Positions 7,266 to 15,898 of a stretch of 16,803 nucleotides of DNA are shown here, piece by piece. The notes beneath the pieces are model-generated. The model ran no database searches. It was given only the letters and a program-made list of their open reading frames with translations, and was not told the origin of the DNA. The first letter of the stretch is position 1. Each line of letters opens with the position of its first letter. Source of the stretch: an uncultured Neomegalonema sp. (GTDB taxonomy: Bacteria > Pseudomonadota > Alphaproteobacteria > Rhodobacterales > Rhodobacteraceae); the NCBI GenBank assembly GCA_937958345.1, contig CALGNW010000032.1, positions 1 through 16,803 of the forward strand, in the 5' to 3' direction. The position numbers and the translations under genes are program-made.

Positions 7266-9368
7266 ATGACCGCTTCCCACACCAGCCAGAGCCTTGAAAA
7301 TAAATGGGATGCCGTCCGCGCGAAAAACATGAGCGAGCCGGAAAAACTACTCTACCGCTCGAACCTGTTGGGGTCAGATAAGCGAATCACCAATTACGGC
7401 GGCGGCAATACATCGGCCAAGGTCATGCAGAAAGACCCGCTGACCGGTGATATAACCGAAGTGCTGTGGGTCAAGGGATCGGGCGGCGACGTCGGCTCGA
7501 TCAAGATGGACGGATTCTCGACGCTCTATATGGACAAGCTGAACGCGCTCAAATCCCTGTATCGCGGGGTGGAGTTCGAGGACGAGATGGTGGCCTATCT
7601 GCCCCATTGCACCTTTAATCTGAACCCCCGCGCGGCCAGCATCGACACGCCGCTCCACGCCTATGTCCCCGCGAAACATGTCGACCACATGCACCCGGAC
7701 GCCATCATCGCTATCGCGGCTGCGAAAGATAGCAAGGTCCTGACACAACAGATTTTCGGGAATGATATCGGGTGGCTGCCTTGGAAAAAACCGGGCTTCG
7801 AACTGGGATTATGGCTGTCGGATTTCTGCGCGAAAAATCCGTCGGCAAAGGGGGTCGTCCTGGAAAGCCACGGGTTGTTCACCTGGGCCGATGATGCGCG
7901 CGAGTGTTATGAACTGACCTTGCAGGTGATCCAGAAGGCGATGGACTGGTTCAAGGCCGAGACTGCTGGGAAACCCGCTTTTGGGGGTGCGATACACGAT
8001 AGCCTGCCGCCGGGGGAGCGCCGCGCCGTCGCCGCTCGCCTGATGCCCGCAATCCGCGGCTTTGTGTCGGGCAAGCAGCATATGGTCGGACATTTCACCG
8101 ACAGCGACGCTGTGCTTGAATTTGTGAATGGTCGGGACATGGAGCGCCTCGCCGCGCTCGGCACGTCCTGCCCCGATCACTTCCTGCGAACGAAAATCTG
8201 TCCGCTGGTTGTTGATTTTACGCCAAGCGCGCCGGATGTGGAGGCAACGCTCGAGGGGTTGGAGGGCGCTGTCGCCAGCTATCGCGAAGGCTATCAGGCG
8301 TATTACGACCGCTGCAAACACGATAACAGCCCCGCCATCCGCGATCCGAACGCTGTGGTCTATCTGGTGCCGGGCGTCGGCATGATCACCTTTGCAAAGG
8401 ACAAGGCAACCGCGCGCATCTCCGGCGAGTTTTATGTCAACGCCATCAACGTCATGCGCGGGGCTGATGCGGTTTCCGAATATTGCGGGCTGCCGGAACA
8501 GGAAGCCTTCGACATCGAATACTGGCTGTTGGAAGAAGCCAAGTTACAGCGGATGCCTGCGCCGAAGTCCATGGCCGGACGGGTGGCGCTGGTAACAGGC
8601 GGCGCAGGAGGTATCGGGTCGGCCACGGCAGAGCGATACCTGCGCGAAGGCGCTTGCGTCATGCTCGCTGATATAGACGAGGCTGCGCTTGCCGAAACAG
8701 CCACAGCACTGAGCAAGCAATACTCGCCGGATGTCGTTCGTACCGTTGCGATGAATGTCACGGATGAGGATGCCATCGCCGCCGCCTATAGCAGTATAGC
8801 GCTCGAATTCGGCGGTGTAGATATCCTCGTCTCGAATGCGGGGATCGCGAGTTCAGCTCCAATCGAGGAAACAACCCTCGATCTCTGGAACAAGAACATG
8901 GCGATCCTGTCGACGGGGTATTTCCTCGTCAGCCGCGAAGCCTTTAGGGTGTTCAAGGTCCAGAGCATGGGCGGCGCGATCGTGTTTGTTGCCTCAAAGA
9001 ATGGCCTCGCCGCCTCGCCTAATGCGTCAGCATATTGCACCGCGAAGGCGTCGGAAATTCATCTCGCGCGCTGTCTGGCGCTCGAAGGGGCGCCGATGGG
9101 CGTGCGGGTCAATGTCGTAAATCCCGATGCGGTGCTGAAGGGGTCAAAGATCTGGCAGGGCGAATGGCTTGACCAGCGCGCCGGAACCTATGGCACCGAC
9201 AAGGAGGGGTTGGAGGAGATGTATCGGGAGCGGTCGATGCTGAAACGCTCTGTCCTGCCGGAAGACATCGCGGAGGCAGCCTATTTTCTGGCCTCGGACC
9301 TCTCGGCGAAATCGACCGGCAATATCATCAACGTAGATGCGGGCAACGTACAAGCGTTCACGCGCTAA
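7266..9368 (+). CDS. rhaD: Bifunctional rhamnulose-1-phosphate aldolase / short-chain alcohol dehydrogenase RhaD
   Basis: A fused enzyme of 700 residues. The first half (about 20-400) is a class II aldolase/adducin domain with the zinc-binding segment HVDHMHPDA (H141, H143) and LESHGL (199-204). The second half (about 435-700) is a short-chain dehydrogenase with nucleotide motif TGGAGGIG (444-451), NAG (524-526) and the catalytic pair Y590/K594 in YCTAK. It is expected to cleave L-rhamnulose 1-phosphate to dihydroxyacetone phosphate and L-lactaldehyde, and to oxidise or reduce the aldehyde. This fusion is the usual RhaD of rhizobia and Bacillus-type pathways, about 700 residues long. A start at 7218 is in frame, but the ATG at 7266 has a GGAG upstream and begins at the conserved region. 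It starts the rightward arm, 11 bases before rhaI. Confidence 0.95.
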   Translation: MTASHTSQSLENKWDAVRAKNMSEPEKLLYRSNLLGSDKRITNYGGGNTSAKVMQKDPLTGDITEVLWVKGSGGDVGSIKMDGFSTLYMDKLNALKSLYRGVEFEDEMVAYLPHCTFNLNPRAASIDTPLHAYVPAKHVDHMHPDAIIAIAAAKDSKVLTQQIFGNDIGWLPWKKPGFELGLWLSDFCAKNPSAKGVVLESHGLFTWADDARECYELTLQVIQKAMDWFKAETAGKPAFGGAIHDSLPPGERRAVAARLMPAIRGFVSGKQHMVGHFTDSDAVLEFVNGRDMERLAALGTSCPDHFLRTKICPLVVDFTPSAPDVEATLEGLEGAVASYREGYQAYYDRCKHDNSPAIRDPNAVVYLVPGVGMITFAKDKATARISGEFYVNAINVMRGADAVSEYCGLPEQEAFDIEYWLLEEAKLQRMPAPKSMAGRVALVTGGAGGIGSATAERYLREGACVMLADIDEAALAETATALSKQYSPDVVRTVAMNVTDEDAIAAAYSSIALEFGGVDILVSNAGIASSAPIEETTLDLWNKNMAILSTGYFLVSREAFRVFKVQSMGGAIVFVASKNGLAASPNASAYCTAKASEIHLARCLALEGAPMGVRVNVVNPDAVLKGSKIWQGEWLDQRAGTYGTDKEGLEEMYRERSMLKRSVLPEDIAEAAYFLASDLSAKSTGNIINVDAGNVQAFTR

Positions 9369-9379
9369 GGGGACCTTCC

Positions 9380-10654
9380 ATGATTTCGCAGGACATTATC
9401 GACCAACATAACGCACTCGGCGCGAACAGGCTCAAGGCAGATTACGATGCGCTCGGCGCGCATCTGGATCGCCGGGGCATAGACATCGAAAACATCAAGG
9501 CCAAGGTTGCAGGTTTCGGTGTTGCGGTGCCGAGTTGGGGTGTCGGCACCGGCGGCACACGATTCGCGCGCTTTCCCGGGCCGGGAGAGCCGCGCGATAT
9601 CTTCGACAAGCTCGATGATTGCAGCGTGATCCAGCGCCTGACCTGCGCAACACCCACCGTCTCGCTGCATATCCCGTGGGACGCCCAGCCGGCCGCCGAT
9701 TTGATCTCCAAGGCCGAAGAGGTCGGATTGAGTTTCGACGCGATGAACTCAAACACATTTCAGGACCAGCCGGACCAGACGCACAGTTACAAATTCGGTT
9801 CGCTGACCCACACCAACGCGGCCACGCGGGCGCAGGCAATCGAGCATAACATCGCCTGTATCGAGTTGGGCGAGAAGATCGGATCGAAGGCCCTGACGAT
9901 CTGGGTCGGTGACGGATCGAATTTTCCCGGTCAGACCAATCTGACTCGGCAGTTCGAGCGGTATCTGGAATCGGCAGGGCAGATTTACGCCGCCCTGCCC
10001 GGTGACTGGACTTTGCTGACCGAGCACAAGATGTACGAACCCGCCTTCTATTCAACCGTCGTGCAAGACTGGGGCACAAATCTCCTGATCGCTCAGCAGC
10101 TGGGCGATCAGGCGAAGTGCCTCGTCGATCTGGGCCATCACGCGCCGAACGTAAACATCGAGATGATCGTCGCACGCCTGACCCAATTCGGAAAGCTGGG
10201 CGGATTTCATTTCAATGACAGCAAATATGGCGACGACGATCTCGATACCGGCAGCATCGACCCGTATCGTTTATTCCTCGTCTTCAATGAATTGGTCGAG
10301 GCCGAGGTGGACCCCGGATTTAACCCGATGCATATGCTTGATCAAAGTCACAACGTCACCGATCCCATCGAGAGTCTGATGGTCTCCGCCGTCGAAGTAC
10401 AACGCGCCTATGCGCTGGCATTGCTGGTTGATCGCGCTGCGCTCGAGGGATTTCAGAACGACAACGATGCCCTGATGGCAACGGCCACGCTAAAGCATGG
10501 TTTTCGCACAGACGTGGATCCGATCTTGGCGATGGCGCGTTTCGAGAGCGGCGGTGCACTCGATCCTGTCGCAGCCTATCGCGCGTCTGGTTATCGCGCC
10601 AATGTTGCGTCCGCACGACCGAAAGTTTCGGGTGCGGGAGGAGGCATCGTCTAA
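9380..10654 (+). CDS. rhaI: L-rhamnose isomerase RhaI (Pseudomonas stutzeri type)
   Basis: A protein of 424 residues with the xylose-isomerase-like TIM barrel. It aligns with the P. stutzeri-type L-rhamnose isomerase rather than E. coli RhaA. The metal ligands of that enzyme can be placed: E215 in LLTEHKMYEP, D250 in CLVDLGHHAPN, H277 in GGFHFND and D321 in HMLDQSHN. It converts L-rhamnose to L-rhamnulose in the cytoplasm, using a divalent metal such as manganese. The ATG at 9380 follows AAGGGG by about eight bases, and the gene is 11 bases downstream of rhaD, so the two are cotranscribed. These isomerases often accept other aldoses, so the in vivo substrate is set by the operon context. No clear terminator follows it. 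Confidence 0.95.
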   Translation: MISQDIIDQHNALGANRLKADYDALGAHLDRRGIDIENIKAKVAGFGVAVPSWGVGTGGTRFARFPGPGEPRDIFDKLDDCSVIQRLTCATPTVSLHIPWDAQPAADLISKAEEVGLSFDAMNSNTFQDQPDQTHSYKFGSLTHTNAATRAQAIEHNIACIELGEKIGSKALTIWVGDGSNFPGQTNLTRQFERYLESAGQIYAALPGDWTLLTEHKMYEPAFYSTVVQDWGTNLLIAQQLGDQAKCLVDLGHHAPNVNIEMIVARLTQFGKLGGFHFNDSKYGDDDLDTGSIDPYRLFLVFNELVEAEVDPGFNPMHMLDQSHNVTDPIESLMVSAVEVQRAYALALLVDRAALEGFQNDNDALMATATLKHGFRTDVDPILAMARFESGGALDPVAAYRASGYRANVASARPKVSGAGGGIV

Positions 10655-11005
10655 CCTTCGCCGAGGCTTTTCGATCCCGCGCAAACGCAATGCATGAAGC
10701 TGTTTATACCGCAAGCTTTTGCGCTCGTTATGTTTGCCCGGATGTAACCCAGAGATCAGGCTATCAGCAGTGCCCGTCGAAAGCGTGCAATCTCCACCTT
10801 CGATAAACTTACCAAAATGGGTCGAGGTAGACTCAGAATCTAATCGACCTGTGGATCGCACATGCTGCCGTTGCTCGAGATCACCTTGTTCATCGGCAGA
10901 CACATGCTCTGCTGCGGTATGACCATGTATCCGCCGTCAATTTCAGGCTTATTCTCTGATATAACCAGTATTTATTCGATACCGGCGAATCGTCTGGTCC
11001 AAATG
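10655..11005. other. Non-coding spacer between convergent rhaI and soxD
   Basis: This 351-base stretch separates rhaI (rightward) from soxD (leftward), and I see no gene in it. Open frames that enter it on either strand are short, run antisense into rhaI or soxD, and show no recognisable motif. Three weak stem-loops are present: CGCAA/TTGCG at 10710-10723, GGTCGA/TCGACC at 10820-10849 with an 18-base loop, and ATTCG/CGAAT at 10974-10990 just past the soxD stop. None has a good T-tract, so none is called as a terminator. The stretch is more A+T-rich than rhaI and marks the change to the lower-G+C sox block. Confidence 0.6.
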
Positions 11006-12355
11006 TTACTCAAACTGCCGAAGGTATTCATAAATGGCGATGCGATCTTTTTCTTTTTTCAGGCCACGGAAAGACATCTTTGTTCCCTTCGCGTAAACTT
11101 TAGGTTCGGTAAGAAATTTATCCAAGGTGGCTTCACTCCATATACGTTCTTCTTTGGAAGCAAGCTTAAACGCGGAAGAATATTTGAAGCCTTCGATTGA
11201 CCCCATTCGACGGCCAATTAAATTGTTCAAATGTGGGCCAGCCTTATTTTTCGCTCCCTCACCAACCGCGTGGCAACTTTTGCACTTTCTGAAGATTTTC
11301 TTACCTGTTGCTATCAATTGCGCATCCGGGTCGGTCTCTTCAATAACCTGCGCTGCACCCACTGCGTTGTTCTGTCGATCCATATCTTGCGCCGAGACTG
11401 GCACAAACGAAGGGCCGTCGGCACTGAAAGTCGGTAGATCATCAATTGACGCAGGATTCATGACTGATTCGGTCCCGCCATCGGCCGGCGTCTCAACCAA
11501 AAAAACCGAGCGCATTGTCACTTTGACTTCCGCTTTGCAGTTCTTCATGCAGGGTTCGGTACGCCATCTCGTGTACTCGATTGCAGGACGATCATCGAAG
11601 ATGAAGCCGTCTTTATTATGCATCTCAAAATCTGCGAAATTATCCCGGTTCAACTCGAAGTCATCTTCCACAAGATCATTCGAGTACAGGATGTAGGCAA
11701 CGATGGAGTAGGTTTCGTTGGCGGTCAGTGTCCCTGCCTCTCCAAACGGCATTGATCGATTGATGTAATCCCAAGCCGTCGAGAGATGCGGCCAGTAAGA
11801 TCCGACGGTCTTTACTGGATCCGCGTCCCCAAGTGTATCGAAACCACCGGCAAGGACAGGCCAGTTATCGGCACCTTCGGCGAAATCACCATGGCAGGAT
11901 GCGCACTTGTCAGCAAAAACTTCCTCACCTGTCGCAACGTCTCCCGAACCGTCTGGCAAGCCTCGACCACCTGGTACTACGTCGACATCCCAGGCGGCAA
12001 TCTCCTCGGTCAGAGCCGTGCGGCCTAAGCCAAGTTTCTTTCCCGGCGTGGGCGCAGAAGCGACTTTCTTTTGTCGACCGGTAACCGCGCGGGCGCGTTC
12101 TTGGATTTGAGCGACCTGTGTCTCCAACTCTGCTGCGCGTGCAGACTCGGCCTCGGCAACCTTCGCTGCCGTCGCTCGCTTTTCAGCTTCGGCAGGGAGC
12201 AACAACTTGGCTTGCTGCACTCCGGTGCCAACCTTCGCGATTTGCTCCTCGAGGAATCCGATTTTTCGATCGCCATAATTCGTCTTGGCGAGAGCATAAC
12301 CGCTACCAATAACAAATCCGAGCACCCCGAAAGTGGGGAGGATAAACGTTTTCAT
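11006..12355 (-). CDS. soxD: Sulfane dehydrogenase cytochrome c subunit SoxD (diheme)
   Basis: A protein of 449 residues from the ATG at 12355. It begins with a hydrophobic segment ending GSGYALA, read as a signal peptide or anchor. Two haem c sites are visible: CASCH at about 151-155 and CKSCH at about 358-362, the second in a class I cytochrome domain with KAGPHLNNLIGRRMG. Between the N-terminus and the first haem lies a charged, alanine/glutamate-rich stretch (about 45-100) likely to be helical. Together with SoxC it forms Sox(CD)2, which removes six electrons from the SoxY-bound sulfane sulfur in the periplasm. A longer frame from 12382 would overlap soxC by 17 bases. I prefer 12355 because it places the hydrophobic segment at the N-terminus, though its ribosome site is weak. 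No soxE or soxF follows. Confidence 0.92.
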   Translation of the reverse strand: MKTFILPTFGVLGFVIGSGYALAKTNYGDRKIGFLEEQIAKVGTGVQQAKLLLPAEAEKRATAAKVAEAESARAAELETQVAQIQERARAVTGRQKKVASAPTPGKKLGLGRTALTEEIAAWDVDVVPGGRGLPDGSGDVATGEEVFADKCASCHGDFAEGADNWPVLAGGFDTLGDADPVKTVGSYWPHLSTAWDYINRSMPFGEAGTLTANETYSIVAYILYSNDLVEDDFELNRDNFADFEMHNKDGFIFDDRPAIEYTRWRTEPCMKNCKAEVKVTMRSVFLVETPADGGTESVMNPASIDDLPTFSADGPSFVPVSAQDMDRQNNAVGAAQVIEETDPDAQLIATGKKIFRKCKSCHAVGEGAKNKAGPHLNNLIGRRMGSIEGFKYSSAFKLASKEERIWSEATLDKFLTEPKVYAKGTKMSFRGLKKEKDRIAIYEYLRQFE

Positions 12356-12365
12356 AGGTCTGGAA

Positions 12366-13637
12366 TTAGGAAACTTCGACATTCTCTGCGACCCCTTCTG
12401 CGTTTACATACCAGGTTTGGATACAGTTGTTGTGATAGACCGCGTTTTCACCGCGCATCTCGCGGAGTTGGTCTTTGGTGGGCTGGACGTAGCCCGTGTC
12501 ATCCATAGCGCGGCTTTGCAGTAGCATCGGTGAGCCGTCCCATTCCGTATCAAGATAGAAGCGCGTCAGAGCCTTGGTGTCTCCTTGTTTGCCAAGGCGC
12601 GCGGTTTCCCACGTGATCCCGCCGTCTTTCGAGACGTCCACCCGCCTGATCTGACCATGACCGGACCAAGCAAGACCCGAAATCACCAGCGGCCCATTGC
12701 CATGAGAGATCGGCATTTGGGGACTGGGCGACGTGATGACAGATTTTGCATCCATCACCCAAGTCCACTTCCGCGCGGTGCCGTCTTCGTATACGTCGGT
12801 ATATTTCGAAGTTTCCTCGCGGCTTTCGACGGCCACATCGATAACCTCGATCCGGCGGATCCATTTCACCCACATGTTGCCCTCCCAACCAGGCACCACC
12901 AGACGCACTGGATATCCATGCTCCATCCGAAGGGCTTCTCCGTTGGCCTTAAATGCTACAAGGACATCATCGAGCGCTTTTTCCATCGGGATCGATCGAC
13001 CATTCGAAGACGCGTCCGCACCTTCGACGTAGACCCATTTATCTTTCAAATCTCCTGCCGCACCGAGACCGGCTTCGTTCAGCAAAGTGCGTAAAGGGAC
13101 GCCCGTGTATTCCATATTGTGGATCATGCCGTGGGTGAATTGGACGCCGTTGAGTTGCGCTCCGGCCCACTCCATTCCGGTGTTCGCTGCACACTCGCAG
13201 AAATAGACGTGGTTCTCGCGTGGAAACCGCTCAATGTCTTCATAGGAAAACACCAACGGCTTATCGACCAATCCATTGATCATCAGTCGGTAGTCTTCCT
13301 TGCGCAATTCAATAGCACCGGAGTGGTGGCGTTCGAACGCGCAGCCCTGCGGGGTAATCGTTCCGTCGAGCGCATGGATAGGCGTAAAGTTGATGGACGA
13401 AATCGGTGACGCCGTTAGCCATTCCACATTCCGGCGCACCACATCGCTTTCAAAACTGATCGGCAAGCCGTACGGAGTTTCATCAACGCCCGCACCTGTG
13501 ATCGACGCCCAATCCTGCAACTCGGTAATCAGGGGATCGGGGTCGCGTGCCAGTGCACCACCTGTCGCGATGCCGAGCGCCGCAAATGCACCACTTCCCA
13601 ATAAAGCACGGCGGGAAGGTTTGAAAAGATAATCCAT
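12366..13637 (-). CDS. soxC: Sulfane dehydrogenase molybdenum subunit SoxC
   Basis: A protein of 423 residues in the sulfite-oxidase family of molybdopterin enzymes. The N-terminus carries a twin-arginine signal (SRRALLG) and a hydrophobic run ending GGALA, consistent with export of a folded, cofactor-loaded protein. The molybdenum-ligand cysteine is expected in FCECAANTGMEW (C149 in this numbering), a segment diagnostic of SoxC. The oxidoreductase domain is followed by the Mo-co dimerisation domain. SoxC works with SoxD in the periplasm to oxidise the outer sulfur left on SoxY. An ATG at 13658 directly abuts the soxB stop, but AGGAGG lies inside those first codons, 8 bases before the ATG at 13637, which is therefore taken as the start. 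Confidence 0.95.
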   Translation of the reverse strand: MDYLFKPSRRALLGSGAFAALGIATGGALARDPDPLITELQDWASITGAGVDETPYGLPISFESDVVRRNVEWLTASPISSINFTPIHALDGTITPQGCAFERHHSGAIELRKEDYRLMINGLVDKPLVFSYEDIERFPRENHVYFCECAANTGMEWAGAQLNGVQFTHGMIHNMEYTGVPLRTLLNEAGLGAAGDLKDKWVYVEGADASSNGRSIPMEKALDDVLVAFKANGEALRMEHGYPVRLVVPGWEGNMWVKWIRRIEVIDVAVESREETSKYTDVYEDGTARKWTWVMDAKSVITSPSPQMPISHGNGPLVISGLAWSGHGQIRRVDVSKDGGITWETARLGKQGDTKALTRFYLDTEWDGSPMLLQSRAMDDTGYVQPTKDQLREMRGENAVYHNNCIQTWYVNAEGVAENVEVS

Positions 13638-13658
13638 GTTCAACGCCTCCTCATTCAT

Positions 13659-15356
13659 CTAAAGGCCGACCACTTCGACGCTGTTATTTTGTTTGATCGT
13701 GACAGTGCCGAGTTTACGAATATGGTCTTCGACAACATCCCAGATTTGCGGACCCGCAGTATCCTCATTCACCGAGGCCCAACCGGCAACGACGTAGGAC
13801 CGCGATGGATCAATAGGTTCGCCGGAACTGAGCAGCGTCATGTTTGAGATGCGCTCGCCCTGCGGTTTCGAGATGTCTATTCGATATCCGAGACCGCCCG
13901 TCCGAACCATATCGCCGCCCTGTTGGTAATACGGATCAGGGTTAAAAATGTTGTCGGCTACATCTTCGAGAACGACTTTTAAGAACTCGCCTGTCATCTC
14001 GGTCCGATATGCTTCTCCATAAGACATCGACGTCACACCAAAGATGTCTTCCCGCGTGATCTCTTGTCCGGGGATCAGTGACGGCCCCCAACGCACGCCA
14101 GGGCTCAGGGCAATTTCGGCATCGCGCTCACTGATCAGCGCGTCGCAGATAAGGTCATCCCAACTGCCATTAAAATTACCGCGCCGGTAGAGAAGGCTGT
14201 TCGTTTGCCCAATCACTTCGGACATCTCGTCCTCATAAGGTGCGCGCTGCACGTCAATGAGCTTGCTCACATCGGGATCGGCATCGATAACATCGGAGAA
14301 TACCGGGATCAGCTTCGTCCGGTAGCCTTTCATCGCGCCATCGCGAATATCCAGATCGATGCGGCTGACAAATTTGCCGTTAGATCCCGAAGGAACGATG
14401 ATTGTCTTTCCGACCAGCGCCGCTTCAGGGAGAGCATCATGTGTGTGACCGGAAAGAATTACATCAATCCCAGGGACGACGCCGGCCATTTTTTTATCGA
14501 CGTCGAAACCGTTATGGCTGAGCAGAACGACGCATTCCGCACCTTTTTCTCTAACCTCTTCCACCATCGCGGCCATGTTTTTATCGCGAATTCCGAAAGA
14601 GTATTCCGGGAACATCCACCCAGGATTGGCGATTGGCATATAAGGGAACGCCTGACCGATCACTGCTACCTGAGTTCCGCCGCGTTCGAACATTTTATAG
14701 GGTGGAAAGAGTTCCGCAGGTTCATCCCATTCAGCGTCGAAAATATTCTGGCCTAATGCTGCAAATGGCAAACTCTCCACTAATTCTTGGAGCCGCTCGC
14801 TCCCGAGCGTAAACTCCCAATGGAACGTCATAGCATCAGGGGCGAGTGCATTCATGACATTGACCATGTCCTGCGCTTCGGTTTTCCAACACGTATAGGA
14901 CCCGTGCCACGTATCCCCGCCATCAAGGAGAATAGCGTCAGGACGATCTGCTCTAATTGCCTTGATGATCGTTGCGACGCGATCAAGCCCCCCGACCCTG
15001 CCGTATGAACCAGCAAGCGCCGAGAAATCGCCCGAACTTAAAGCGTAGTGGCTAGGGCTTCCGTCAGTGATCCCGTATAGTTTTCGGAAGTCTCTGCCTG
15101 TCAGGTGCGGCACCATGCCTTTGTTTGCACCGACGCCGATGTTGACCGAAGGTTCACGGAAATAGATCGGCTTTAGCTGACCGTGAATGTCAGTGATATG
15201 GATCAGCGATACGTTGCCGAATGTGTCAAATTCCAGAAGATGATCTTGCGTCAGAAGCTGTTGAGCTGCGAGACGACTCCAATTGCCGAAGCCCGAGGTT
15301 CCAACGATGGCGGAAGCAGCCATCCCAACTTGAAGAAAATCACGACGCGAGATCAT
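13659..15356 (-). CDS. soxB: Sulfur-oxidation sulfate thiol esterase SoxB
   Basis: A protein of 565 residues, normal for SoxB, in the 5'-nucleotidase/metallophosphoesterase family. It has a twin-arginine signal (ISRRDFLQVG). Metal-binding motifs follow in the expected order: DIHGQ (56-60), GGDTWHGS (146-153), the HWEFTLG segment (179-185), LLSHNG (278-283, H281) and SGHTHD (302-307, H304, H306). SoxB carries two manganese ions and releases sulfate from the terminal sulfonate on SoxY in the periplasm. The ATG at 15356 is preceded by AGGA at usable spacing. Its stop is followed by soxC after 21 bases, so the two are cotranscribed. Upstream, where soxA would be expected, only 207 bases separate it from soxZ. 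Confidence 0.96.
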   Translation of the reverse strand: MISRRDFLQVGMAASAIVGTSGFGNWSRLAAQQLLTQDHLLEFDTFGNVSLIHITDIHGQLKPIYFREPSVNIGVGANKGMVPHLTGRDFRKLYGITDGSPSHYALSSGDFSALAGSYGRVGGLDRVATIIKAIRADRPDAILLDGGDTWHGSYTCWKTEAQDMVNVMNALAPDAMTFHWEFTLGSERLQELVESLPFAALGQNIFDAEWDEPAELFPPYKMFERGGTQVAVIGQAFPYMPIANPGWMFPEYSFGIRDKNMAAMVEEVREKGAECVVLLSHNGFDVDKKMAGVVPGIDVILSGHTHDALPEAALVGKTIIVPSGSNGKFVSRIDLDIRDGAMKGYRTKLIPVFSDVIDADPDVSKLIDVQRAPYEDEMSEVIGQTNSLLYRRGNFNGSWDDLICDALISERDAEIALSPGVRWGPSLIPGQEITREDIFGVTSMSYGEAYRTEMTGEFLKVVLEDVADNIFNPDPYYQQGGDMVRTGGLGYRIDISKPQGERISNMTLLSSGEPIDPSRSYVVAGWASVNEDTAGPQIWDVVEDHIRKLGTVTIKQNNSVEVVGL

Positions 15357-15563
15357 CTGGCTTCATCCTGATTTAAAATTGAAATTCCGAACAGTGCAGT
15401 CCTGAGATGCTCACTGGTTACAGAATGTAATTTTTGGAGGCTGGCGTCAGATTCAATCCGAATAACCCATTGCAAAAATCACCACAAAGCTCCGCCCTGG
15501 CACCAAAGCGCAAAAATTCAAAATCCTTCAATGCCCCGCCTCAAGAGCGGGGCTAGAAGCCAT
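15357..15563. other. soxZ-soxB spacer with no soxA
   Basis: In Paracoccus-type clusters the order is soxXYZABCD, so soxA (a haem c protein of roughly 250-300 residues) should lie here. I translated the 207 bases on the minus strand in its three frames. All are broken by stops, no CxxCH haem motif appears, and nothing resembles a SoxA end. The stretch contains the hairpin downstream of soxZ and A+T-rich sequence that may carry a separate promoter for soxBCD. It is read as an absence or old clean deletion of soxA, not a visible pseudogene. Confidence 0.65.
15533..15553 (-). terminator. Hairpin downstream of soxZ
   Basis: A 7-base-pair stem, GCCCCGC (15533-15539) with GCGGGGC (15547-15553), has a 7-base loop and lies 10 bases past the soxZ stop in the transcribed direction. 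No immediate T-run follows. T-rich runs (TTTT, TTTTT) begin about 10 bases further on. It may be a weak terminator or a 3'-end stabiliser that keeps soxYZ transcript above soxBCD. Confidence 0.55.
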
Positions 15564-15893
15564 TTACGAAACTTTGATTTTTTTCTCGGTGGTGAAATCA
15601 CCGTCGCCATCGGTCTTCCAAAGAAACTCGACCGTTCCGCTTTCGGGAACCTTCAAGGTAAACTCGATGTACGGGTTCGTTGAAACAGCTGCCTTGACAT
15701 CGACCTCGAAGAACTTTTCGCCATTAAAACTTGCCGAAAAATAATTGACGATATCCTGAGGGATCAACTCGCCGGTCTTCTTGTCTTTGCGCTGACCGGA
15801 CTCCATCGGATGAGACAGCAACGTCTTGATTGTAACAACTTCGCCTGCATCGGCCTTCTTGGGTACTTTTACCCGTGGTTTGATCTTCGCCAT
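15564..15893 (-). CDS. soxZ: Sulfur carrier complex subunit SoxZ
   Basis: A protein of 109 residues with no signal peptide, matching SoxZ in size and start (MAKIKPRVKVPKKA). Recognisable family segments are TIKTLLSHPMESGQRKD, IPQDIVNYFSASFNG and the immunoglobulin-like C-terminal strands. SoxZ binds SoxY and is carried to the periplasm with it. The heterodimer holds sulfur intermediates on the SoxY arm. A longer frame starts at 15911 inside soxY, but the ATG at 15893 has GGAGG about nine bases upstream, formed by the last codons of soxY, and gives the normal N-terminus. It is five bases from the soxY stop, so translation is coupled. A hairpin follows the stop. Confidence 0.96.
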   Translation of the reverse strand: MAKIKPRVKVPKKADAGEVVTIKTLLSHPMESGQRKDKKTGELIPQDIVNYFSASFNGEKFFEVDVKAAVSTNPYIEFTLKVPESGTVEFLWKTDGDGDFTTEKKIKVS

Positions 15894-15898
15894 TTCAA

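Noticed and set aside
10710..10723. Candidate terminator after rhaI (CGCAA/TTGCG)
   Set aside because: The stem is only 5 bp with no following T-run, so it is not called as a terminator.
10490..10903. Open frame of 137 codons on the minus strand overlapping the end of rhaI
   Set aside because: It runs antisense to rhaI over much of its length, has no recognisable motif, and is rich in Arg/Ser as expected for a shadow of a G+C-rich gene.
10862..11200. Open frame of 112 codons on the plus strand across the spacer into soxD
   Set aside because: Most of it is antisense to the soxD C-terminal haem domain, which has strong motif support. There is no ribosome site and no family resemblance.
15357..15563. 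Possible soxA pseudogene remnant
   Set aside because: Minus-strand frames contain stops, there is no CxxCH, and no SoxA-like segment could be recognised. Only a nucleotide search against intact soxA could revive this.
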